Source: JACCZP01 sp050997195 (GTDB lineage Bacteria; Actinomycetota; Thermoleophilia; Solirubrobacterales; Thermoleophilaceae). From it: 6,682 nucleotides of DNA. This document shows positions 1 through 4,703 of this stretch, piece by piece. The translations under genes and the position numbers were made by a program. The notes beneath the pieces are model-generated. The model ran no database searches. It worked only from the letters and a program-made list of their open reading frames with translations, and was not told the origin of the DNA. Numbering within the stretch: position 1 is the first letter of the stretch; every line of letters begins with the position of its first letter. Location: the NCBI GenBank assembly GCA_050997195.1, contig JBPCRE010000170.1, positions 1 to 6,682 of the forward strand, written 5' to 3'.

Positions 1-437
1 TCCAGCCCGCGCTCATCGGGCTGATCGACGGCACGATCTCGACGCTCGCGCCCATCTTCGCCATGGCCTACGCCTTCGGCTCGAAGGCCGCCCTGCTCGC
101 CGGCCTGGCCGCCGCGTTCGGGGCCGCCATCAGCATGGGCGCCTCCGAGGGCCTCTCCGACGACGGCAAGCTCACGGGCCGCGGCTCCTCGCTCGCGCGC
201 GCGCTGATCACCGGGGGCGCCACCTTCGTGGGCGGCACGGCGCACGCCCTTCCCTTCCTGATCGACGACGTGGGCCGAGCGCTCGCCGTGGCCTACGCGG
301 TGGTGGCCGTGGAGCTCGTGGTCATCGCCTTCGTGCGCAAGCGCTACCTGCACGTGTCGCTCGTCGGCTCTCTGATCCAGGTCACGATCATCGGGGCCCT
401 GGTGGCCGGTGTCGGGGTGTGGGTGGGCCACGCGTAG
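1..437 (+). CDS. VIT1/CCC1-type iron/manganese transporter domain, C-terminal part (MbfA-like), 5' truncated by window
   Basis: The reading frame is open from the first complete codon (position 3) to TAG at 435-437, giving 144 visible residues. An ATG at 63 lies inside the first membrane helix, so the true start is upstream of the window. The visible part has about four to five hydrophobic helices. It begins with GLIDGTISTLAPIF (residues 6-19), the first-helix motif of VIT1/CCC1 transporters, whose Asp (D9) lies in the ion path of characterised members. This is followed by ISMGASEGLSDDGKLTGRG (residues 43-61); the Met (M45) and Glu (E49) are typical of helix 2 and its following loop. The SDDGKLTGRG loop is what I know from MbfA-type proteins, where an N-terminal ferritin-like (erythrin) domain is fused to a VIT1 domain that exports Fe2+ from the cytoplasm. 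The erythrin domain would lie upstream and cannot be seen. A stand-alone VIT-family protein is the alternative. No terminator is obvious before the next gene. Confidence 0.82.
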   Translation, partial: QPALIGLIDGTISTLAPIFAMAYAFGSKAALLAGLAAAFGAAISMGASEGLSDDGKLTGRGSSLARALITGGATFVGGTAHALPFLIDDVGRALAVAYAVVAVELVVIAFVRKRYLHVSLVGSLIQVTIIGALVAGVGVWVGHA

Positions 438-533
438 CGCCCGGCGCGGCTTCCCTCAAACTGAGATCGGCACCACCTCGAGCACGGTGGCGCCCACCCC
501 GACCCGCGCCGCCTCGCCCGAGAGCTCGGCGGG

Positions 534-539
534 TAGCAT
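534..539 (+). promoter_or_regulatory. candidate -10 element of the GMC oxidoreductase gene
   Basis: TAGCAT lies 37 bases upstream of the chosen ATG at 577. It would place a transcription start near 546 and leave a leader of about 30 bases that contains the ribosome-binding site. No convincing -35 hexamer is visible at the expected spacing. Similar TAG-type hexamers precede other genes in this window (4438-4443 on the - strand and 4691-4696 on the + strand). This is inference from position and composition. Confidence 0.3.
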
Positions 540-559
540 CGCGCGCCCACGGGGAGTCG

Positions 560-567
560 AGGAGAGG
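560..567 (+). promoter_or_regulatory. ribosome-binding site that fixes the GMC gene start
   Basis: AGGAGAGG ends nine bases before the ATG at 577. It is a strong Shine-Dalgarno match and the only good one near any in-frame start. It decides for ATG 577 over the in-frame GTG at 409, which lies inside the preceding transporter gene and would add 56 low-complexity residues with no family resemblance. Confidence 0.75.
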
Positions 568-576
568 AACAGCCAC

Positions 577-2559
577 ATGGCGGTCATGGCCGGGGTGCTG
601 AGCGATATCCAGCGCCGCACGCTCGCGGCGGTGTGCGACACCTTCGCGCCCGCGGTCGAGACGCACACCGACGATGCGGTCCTGCGCGAGTTCTTCTCCC
701 GGACCGCGAGCGACCTTGGCGTGCCCGGGCACATCGAGGACCTGATGGCCAAGGGCATGACCCCCGAGCAGGTTGCGGGCTTCGCCGGGCTCCTCGACGC
801 CCTCGCCGGCTACGACTTCGCCGCCCAGCCGCTCGAGGCCCGCACGCAGATCCTGCACCAGACCTCGGAGTCCGGCCCCGAGGCCAAGCTCGGGGTGAAG
901 TCCCTGCGCCAGCTCACGTTCCTCTTCTTCTACGGCCTCCCCGACGCCAGCGGGCAGAACCCCAACTGGGAGGCCCTCGGCTTCCCCGGACCGGTGTCTC
1001 CCGCGCCCTCGCCCGAGGCGGCGCCGAAGACCATCGCCCTCGAGCAGGTCTCCGGCGAGGAGGCCACGCTGACCGCGGACGCCTGTGTGATCGGCTCCGG
1101 TGCCGGTGGCGGCGTGATCGCCGCGAAGCTCCAGGCCGAGGGCCGCTCGGTGCTCGTCCTCGAGATGGGCCCGTACCGCAACGAGGCCGACTTCAACCAG
1201 CTCGAGCTCCCGGGCATGCTCGACATGTACCTGGGCGGGGGCCTCGCCGCCTCCGAGGACGGCTCGATGGCGCTGCTCGCGGGCTCCTGCCTGGGCGGCG
1301 GGACCACGATCAACTACCAGAACTGCCTGCGCACGCCCGACGCCATCCGCCGCGAATGGGCCGAGCACGGCATCGAGGGGATCGCCGATTCCGACTACGA
1401 GCGCCACCTCGACGCGGTGATGGAGCGCATTCAGGCCAACAAGGAGTCGACGACCCAGAACGCGATCCACCGCAAGATGAACGAGGGCTTCGACGCCCTC
1501 GGGCTGCCCTGGGACGTGATCACCCGCAACGCCGACCCCGCGCGCGAGAACCCGAACCTGTCGGGCTTCGGCTACGTGGGCGATCAGAGCGGCGCGAAGC
1601 AGGGCACCCTGAAGACCTTCCTCCAGGACGCCGCCGACGCCGGCGCGCGCTTCGTGGTCGGCGCCCACGCCGACCGCATCCTCACCGACGGCGCACGGGC
1701 CACCGGGGTGGAGGCCACCGTGACTCACGGGGACGGCTCCACCACCCGCCTCACGGTCGAGGCCCCGACCGTGGTGGTGGCCGGCGGATCGATCGAGTCG
1801 CCGGCGCTGCTCCTGCGCTCGGGGATCGGCGGGCCGGCGGCGGGACGGCACCTGCGCCTGCATCCCGCGGGCATCGTCCTCGGCGTGTACGAAGAGCCCA
1901 TCGAGGGCTGGCTCGGCCAGATCCAGTCGTCGGTCTCGCACGCCTTCAAGGAGGCCGAGGGCGAGTGGGGCTTCCTGCTCGAGGCCACCTACATGGCCCC
2001 CGGGCTCTTCCTCGCCTCCTACCCGTGGGAAGACGGGCGCCAGCACAAGGAGGACTCGGCGCGGCAGTTTCGCCACCTCGCGCCCTTCATCTCGGTGAGC
2101 CGCGACCACGGCGAGGCCAGCGTGGTGCTCGACCCGCACGGCAACGCGGTGGTGCGCTGGTCGCTCACCGACGAGATGGATCGGCGCCTGTTCGTGCAGG
2201 CTCAGCTCGAGCTCTGCCGGCTCCACCGGGCGGCCGGGGCCACCGAGATCTTCACCACGCACGCGCGGATGATGCGCTGGACCGAGGGCGACGACTTCGA
2301 CGCCTTCCTCGAGACGCTGAAGAACGGTGTGTACGAGGCCAACGACATCGCCGTGTTCTCCGCTCACCAGATGGGCTCCTGCCGGATGGGATCGGACCCG
2401 AGCGGCTCGGTGGCCGACGGCCGGGGCCAGCTCCACGACGTGCAGGGCGTGTGGATCGGCGACGCCTCGGCCTTCCCGACGGCCTCGGGCGTTAACCCGA
2501 TGGTGTCGAACATGGCATTGGCGCGGCGGACGGCGGAGAACATCCTCGCTGGGGCTTAA
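577..2559 (+). CDS. GMC-family FAD-dependent oxidoreductase (long-chain alcohol oxidase type)
   Basis: This 660-residue flavoprotein is predicted to oxidise an alcohol substrate using FAD. Residues 1 to about 150 are a mostly helical N-terminal region, starting LSDIQRRTLAAVCDTFAP, of the kind fused to long-chain fatty alcohol oxidases. The FAD-binding Rossmann fold follows, with GSGAGGG at 173-179 and the ribose-binding Glu196 in VLEMGP. GMC signature 1 is at 236-247 (GSCLGGGTTINY). Signature 2 is at 403-418 (GGSIESPALLLRSGIG). The C-terminal active site has His597 in SAHQMGSCRMG and Asn640 in SGVNPMVSN, the usual His/Asn pair of the family. No signal peptide or membrane helix is seen, so it is probably cytoplasmic. 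The start is ATG 577, supported by the Shine-Dalgarno at 560-567, and the stop is TAA 2557-2559. The electron acceptor (oxygen or a carrier) and the substrate cannot be read from the sequence. A sterol or other bulky-alcohol oxidase is a possible alternative. Confidence 0.93.
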   Translation: MAVMAGVLSDIQRRTLAAVCDTFAPAVETHTDDAVLREFFSRTASDLGVPGHIEDLMAKGMTPEQVAGFAGLLDALAGYDFAAQPLEARTQILHQTSESGPEAKLGVKSLRQLTFLFFYGLPDASGQNPNWEALGFPGPVSPAPSPEAAPKTIALEQVSGEEATLTADACVIGSGAGGGVIAAKLQAEGRSVLVLEMGPYRNEADFNQLELPGMLDMYLGGGLAASEDGSMALLAGSCLGGGTTINYQNCLRTPDAIRREWAEHGIEGIADSDYERHLDAVMERIQANKESTTQNAIHRKMNEGFDALGLPWDVITRNADPARENPNLSGFGYVGDQSGAKQGTLKTFLQDAADAGARFVVGAHADRILTDGARATGVEATVTHGDGSTTRLTVEAPTVVVAGGSIESPALLLRSGIGGPAAGRHLRLHPAGIVLGVYEEPIEGWLGQIQSSVSHAFKEAEGEWGFLLEATYMAPGLFLASYPWEDGRQHKEDSARQFRHLAPFISVSRDHGEASVVLDPHGNAVVRWSLTDEMDRRLFVQAQLELCRLHRAAGATEIFTTHARMMRWTEGDDFDAFLETLKNGVYEANDIAVFSAHQMGSCRMGSDPSGSVADGRGQLHDVQGVWIGDASAFPTASGVNPMVSNMALARRTAENILAGA

Positions 2560-2614
2560 GCCGGGTGGTTGAACGGCTGGGCCCGGGCCGCTCTGCGGGC
2601 GGGCGCCTTCGGCG

Positions 2615-2639
2615 GTCGGATCGATCCGACTCCGGTCGG
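2615..2639 (+). repeat. perfect 16-bp palindrome with an overlapping, mutually exclusive hairpin
   Basis: GTCGGATCGATCCGAC (2615-2630) is its own reverse complement. Its right arm CCGAC (2626-2630) can also pair with GTCGG at 2635-2639 across a four-base loop. The two pairings share the same arm, so an RNA could form one or the other but not both. As DNA, the palindrome could be a site for a dimeric regulator. Confidence 0.6.
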
Positions 2640-2648
2640 CGTCCGCGC

Positions 2649-2669
2649 CCCCATCGGCAAGCGATGGGG
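2649..2669 (+). repeat. 8-bp inverted repeat (hairpin)
   Basis: CCCCATCG (2649-2656) and CGATGGGG (2662-2669) pair perfectly around the loop GCAAG. It lies about 90 bases after the GMC stop codon. The following bases GTTCG do not form a U-tract, so termination is possible but not shown. Confidence 0.6.
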
Positions 2670-2687
2670 TTCGCTTCCGCCGCCACC

Positions 2688-2700
2688 CGCCCGAAGGGCG
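2688..2700 (+). repeat. small hairpin with GAA triloop
   Basis: CGCCC and GGGCG form a perfect 5-bp stem around GAA. It is surrounded by ACCCGC and GCGGGT, which could pair as a longer alternative stem. On its own this is weak, because such stems are common at this GC content. Confidence 0.35.
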
Positions 2701-2770
2701 TGCGCGGGTCGTAGCCATGTGGCGCGTGGCTTCGCTTGCTCGTCGCGCTGATGTAGCTCGGGCGCCCTCT

Positions 2771-2776
2771 TAGGGA
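2771..2776 (+). promoter_or_regulatory. candidate -10 element upstream of the Vps62-like gene
   Basis: TAGGGA, followed by T, sits 25 bases before the GTG start at 2802. It would give a transcription start near 2783 and a leader of about 20 bases. That leader contains no Shine-Dalgarno sequence. There is no clear -35 element. The call rests on position and on the resemblance to the other TAG-type hexamers in the window. Confidence 0.22.
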
Positions 2777-2801
2777 TCGCGCCGGTGCGTACTTTCGGTG
2801 C

Positions 2802-3731
2802 GTGGATGGTGAGCGTGGGCAGGCGACGGTTGAGTGGACGGCCTTGGTGCTCCTTGTCGCCCTCGGCTTGGCCGCTGTGCTCGCCCTGGCTCCTCGCGTC
2901 GATGGGCGGTCGTTCGGTGCTTGGTTGGCTCACGAGATGGTTTGTGCGGTTCGGGGTGGGTGTGACGATGGGGACGCCGAGTTGGCGGCGGCCTATGGGG
3001 TTGAGGATGCGGAGCTCGTGCGGCGGCTGGCGCCCGGGATCGTCTACGAGCCGGGCACGCTGACGCTGCCGGTGGACTTTCGCGAGTGCCGCGAGCACGC
3101 GTGCTCGGACGCGCGCGACGACCGCGATCTCGACGTGCACGCCGCTCTGCGTGGGGGAGCGCGGGCCACCGTGTTCACGCACGTCGTGCGTTCGGGGGGC
3201 GAGACCTTCGTTCAGTACTGGCTGTACTACCCGGACTCGACCACCACGGCCCTGGGGGCCGCCGGAGCCTGGCGGCGCGCGGCCGAGGCGAAGGCCCGCC
3301 TCGGGCTTCGGCCGAACGGCTATCCCGGTGACCACCAGGACGACTGGGAGAGCTATCAGGTGCGGATCGACGCTCGGGGCCAGGTCGCGGCCCGCGCGTC
3401 CTCGCACCGCGGTTACCAGCACTGCAAGCAGGCGCGGTGCACCAACCGGTGGGGTGCGGCCACCGGGTGGACGCGCGTCTCGCGAGGAAGCCACGCCGGG
3501 CACCTGCCGCTTCGCTCGCAGCGGGTCGGCTCACCGCCGGCCACCTCCTACCGTGACGAGCCGCAGTACCCGGGCGTCGATCTCCGTGAGCGCACCACCA
3601 CCTCGGCCGGCGTGCGCCTCGTGCCTCTCGAGCGCGTGGACCCCCGCACCTATCGCCCCCTCAATCCGGGCATCACGCCGCCGTGGGGCAAGCGGGTGTT
3701 CCGCGACCCGCTGAGCGACTCGACCTCCTAG
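2802..3731 (+). CDS. pilin-signal, membrane-anchored protein with Vps62-like extracellular domain
   Basis: The predicted product is 309 residues, starting at GTG 2802. That is the only in-frame ATG, GTG or TTG between the upstream stop at 2754 and the conserved-looking N-terminus. No Shine-Dalgarno is visible. The N-terminus is a short charged leader (MDGERG), then QATVEW with Glu at +5, then a hydrophobic helix to about residue 30. This is the layout of class III (type IV pilin/TadE-like) signal sequences processed by a prepilin peptidase. The remainder looks extracellular. QYWLYYPDS (138-146) and GDHQDDWESYQVR (176-188), followed by SHRGYQH (201-207) and SRGSHAGH (227-234), resemble the core motifs of Vps62-like domains (QYWxxY, GDHxxDWE). 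Cysteines occur as close pairs at 48/54, 96/101 and 208/213. The enzymatic or binding role is unknown. The first 70 or so codons use more T in the third position than the rest. The stop TAG at 3729-3731 is 37 bases from the convergent toxin gene. Confidence 0.8.
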   Translation: MDGERGQATVEWTALVLLVALGLAAVLALAPRVDGRSFGAWLAHEMVCAVRGGCDDGDAELAAAYGVEDAELVRRLAPGIVYEPGTLTLPVDFRECREHACSDARDDRDLDVHAALRGGARATVFTHVVRSGGETFVQYWLYYPDSTTTALGAAGAWRRAAEAKARLGLRPNGYPGDHQDDWESYQVRIDARGQVAARASSHRGYQHCKQARCTNRWGAATGWTRVSRGSHAGHLPLRSQRVGSPPATSYRDEPQYPGVDLRERTTTSAGVRLVPLERVDPRTYRPLNPGITPPWGKRVFRDPLSDSTS

Positions 3732-3743
3732 CTCGCCGCGAGC
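3731..3743. terminator. possible bidirectional terminator hairpin between convergent genes
   Basis: GCTCG and CGAGC pair perfectly around CCG, starting at the last base of the + strand stop codon. The hairpin lies in the 37-base gap between the Vps62-like gene and the convergent toxin gene. The stem is short and has no T-run, so the call rests mainly on position. Confidence 0.25.
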
Positions 3744-3768
3744 GGTGCGAGCGGCTGCGGGGCAGCAC

Positions 3769-4212
3769 TCACGGCTCGAGCCGGCAGACGGTCGACACCC
3801 GGTCGAGTGCCCGATCGAACGAGGCGACCACTCCGACCCCCGTCACCTCGGCGCTCGCTGCCAGGTAGGCCTCGGCGAAGTCGATGCGCGCCACCTCGTA
3901 GAGCTCGAGCGCGCGGAGGAGCGTCCGGGCGTCGACCACCCGGATCGCGGGAAGGGCGATCGTCGCGCGCATGAGCTCGGCGACCCGCTCGCGGGGGAGC
4001 TCGTAGAAGGACTCGAGGACGTACACGCACTCGGCCACGATCAGATCGGCGAGCAGCAGCTCCTCCTCGCCGATGAGCATTCGGGTCGCCCGCCGTCCCT
4101 GGTCGGGAGGGTCGGCCGTGACGTGGCGGATGAGGACGTTGGTGTCGAGAAACGCGCTCAGTGTCGGCTCTTGGCTCGCACTGCCCGCGTCTTGCCCAGC
4201 ACCTGGTCCCAC
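3769..4212 (-). CDS. vapC: PIN-domain ribonuclease toxin (VapC-type)
   Basis: This is the toxin of a type II toxin-antitoxin pair, predicted to cut RNA with a metal-dependent PIN nuclease site. In the 147-residue form (GTG 4212) the acidic residues are Asp23 in FLDTNVLIRH, Glu61 in VAECVYVLE, Asp111 in ARIDFAEAYLA, and Asp133 in VVASFDRALD. This is the full PIN quartet in the right order and spacing, so the enzyme looks intact. The start is uncertain. PIN toxins normally begin only a few residues before DTN, but no ATG, GTG or TTG is available there. GTG 4212 gives 22 residues ahead of the Asp and a 55-base overlap with the antitoxin gene. CTG 4161-4159, overlapping the antitoxin stop as CTGA, would give a typical 130-residue protein starting (M)SAFLDTN. 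The gene lies downstream of and overlaps its antitoxin, so translational coupling is likely. VapC is a family-level name here. Confidence 0.88.
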   Translation of the reverse strand: MGPGAGQDAGSASQEPTLSAFLDTNVLIRHVTADPPDQGRRATRMLIGEEELLLADLIVAECVYVLESFYELPRERVAELMRATIALPAIRVVDARTLLRALELYEVARIDFAEAYLAASAEVTGVGVVASFDRALDRVSTVCRLEP

Positions 4213-4406
4213 GATGTTCCGCGCTTGGCCGCGGGGACCTCGACAGTCCCGGCCAGGGCGATGAAGTCGGGGGCCTTGCTCAGCGTCGCGCGACCGCCCT
4301 CCACGCGAAAATGGAGCTCGTCGCCCGGCTCGAGACCAAGCGCCTCGCGGACGGGCTTGGGAACGGTGAGCTGACCCTTCGAGGTCAGTCGACTGGAAGC
4401 ATCCAT
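4158..4406 (-). CDS. vapB: AbrB/MazE-fold antitoxin (VapB-type)
   Basis: This 82-residue antitoxin is predicted to bind and inhibit the downstream PIN toxin and to repress its own operon. Residues 3-46 form a swapped-hairpin AbrB/SpoVT DNA-binding domain, with SRLTSKGQLTVPKPVREALGL containing the family's TxKGQxTxPxxVR core, followed by PGDELHFRVEGG. Residues 47-82, including Trp66 and a basic tail (KTRAVRAKSRH), would be the toxin-binding extension. The start ATG 4406-4404 has a strong Shine-Dalgarno, AAGGAGAG, at 4420-4413 on the - strand. The stop TGA (4160-4158) lies inside the toxin frame. The antitoxin-first order and overlap are typical of vapBC operons. I could not identify a clear operator palindrome in the short upstream region. 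Confidence 0.9.
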   Translation of the reverse strand: MDASSRLTSKGQLTVPKPVREALGLEPGDELHFRVEGGRATLSKAPDFIALAGTVEVPAAKRGTSWDQVLGKTRAVRAKSRH

Positions 4407-4412
4407 AGGAGA

Positions 4413-4443
4413 CTCTCCTTACTTGTTGTTGTTGGTAAGCCTA
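4413..4443 (-). promoter_or_regulatory. candidate -10 element and Shine-Dalgarno of the vapBC operon
   Basis: On the - strand, TAGGCT (4443-4438) is followed by an A/C-rich leader with repeated AAC triplets (about 4432-4422) and AAGGAGAG (4420-4413), which ends six bases before the antitoxin ATG. The Shine-Dalgarno is clear and supports the start. The -10 call is tentative because no good -35 hexamer is visible. Transcription would start near 4431. Antitoxin binding would be expected over this region, but the operator is not resolved. Confidence 0.4.
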
Positions 4444-4487
4444 TGCGGCTGCGCCGACCGGACGCACCACGATCGTGGCGATCCTGA

Positions 4488-4646
4488 CGAGGAGCCACCC
4501 GTCCGCTCCGGGATCCTGGCGACGACTACCTGATCGCTCTTGCCGCCGCGGAGCGCGCCGTGCTCGTCTCGGGCGATAAGCACCTCCTCGCCCTGGCCGA
4601 CTGGATCCCTGTCTACTCGCCGCGAGAGTTCATCGATCTCGTGTAG
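4488..4646 (+). pseudogene. 3' remnant of a second PIN-domain toxin gene (PIN_3-like)
   Basis: The frame from 4488 to TAG 4644-4646 encodes 52 residues. It contains LRDPGDDYLIALA, then VLVSGDKHLLAL, then PVYSPREFIDLV. This is the order and spacing of the last third of PIN_3-type toxins: the RDPxDDY motif, the (S/T)GDxxLL strand carrying the last acidic residue, and the closing PREF helix. No start codon precedes the RDP motif in this frame, and a TGA lies at 4485-4487, so the N-terminal two thirds with the DTN motif is missing. In the neighbouring frame, bases 4471-4506 read DRGDPDEEPPVR, which resembles the acidic/proline linker ahead of RDP. A frameshift near 4500 plus 5' truncation is therefore possible. 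The family is clearly different from the intact toxin on the opposite strand. It is probably non-functional. Confidence 0.68.
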
Positions 4647-4690
4647 TCAGCCCACCGGGCGACGTGCACCGGGATCGGCGCTCTTGTACG

Positions 4691-4696
4691 TAGGCT
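4691..4696 (+). promoter_or_regulatory. candidate -10 element for a possibly leaderless gene
   Basis: TAGGCT ends seven bases before the GTG start at 4704, so transcription would begin at or within a base or two of the start codon. No Shine-Dalgarno precedes the GTG. Both facts fit a leaderless transcript, which is common in high-GC actinobacteria. The same hexamer appears upstream of the vapBC operon. No clear -35 element is seen. Confidence 0.35.
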
Positions 4697-4703
4697 CCCA
4701 TCC

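Larger units (their letters stand above)
2560..2801. other. structured non-coding stretch between the GMC gene and the Vps62-like gene
   Basis: No credible coding frame crosses these 242 bases. The stretch is dense in inverted repeats: a 16-base perfect palindrome (2615-2630), an overlapping stem (2626-2639), an 8-bp stem with 5-base loop (2649-2669), and a 5-bp stem with GAA loop (2688-2700). No T-run follows any stem, so a classical intrinsic terminator is not supported. The 3' end of the stretch is less GC-biased and leads into the next gene. It could be a terminator region, a structured leader RNA, or a copy of a dispersed repeat. The sequence alone does not choose between these. Confidence 0.6.

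Noticed and set aside
456..539. 27-codon - strand frame starting at an ATG inside the gap before the GMC gene
   Set aside because: The peptide (starting MLPAELSGEAAR) looks protein-like but is short, has no ribosome-binding site I can see, and matches no family I know. It could be chance.
409..576. In-frame 56-residue upstream extension of the GMC protein from GTG 409
   Set aside because: It begins inside the preceding transporter gene, has low-complexity sequence unlike the family, and ATG 577 has a strong Shine-Dalgarno at 560-567.
388..2718. A 776-codon open frame on the - strand covering the GMC gene
   Set aside because: It is antisense to an unmistakable GMC oxidoreductase. Its translation is His/Arg/Gly/Val-rich with no domain, as expected from G/C-ending codons read backwards.
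2660..2765. tRNA-like fragments (GGTTCG-like and GTAGCTCG-like strings)
   Set aside because: No acceptor stem, anticodon arm or correct spacing can be assembled around them.
2785..3063. Alternative + strand frame from GTG 2785 overlapping the Vps62-like gene start
   Set aside because: It ends after 92 codons with no domain, while the GTG 2802 frame gives the QATVEW pilin-type leader and continues through the whole domain.
2556..3503. 315-codon - strand frame opposite the Vps62-like gene
   Set aside because: The + strand frame has a signal sequence, a membrane helix and recognisable domain motifs. The - strand product is Pro/Arg-rich without features.
3745..4374. 209-codon + strand frame across vapBC
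   Set aside because: It is antisense to two well-defined toxin-antitoxin genes and its translation has no family resemblance.
3732..4460. Flanking repeats that would mark vapBC as a mobile insertion
   Set aside because: Short similar GCGGCTGCG strings near 3750 and 4446 are too short and common at this GC content to be target-site or inverted repeats.
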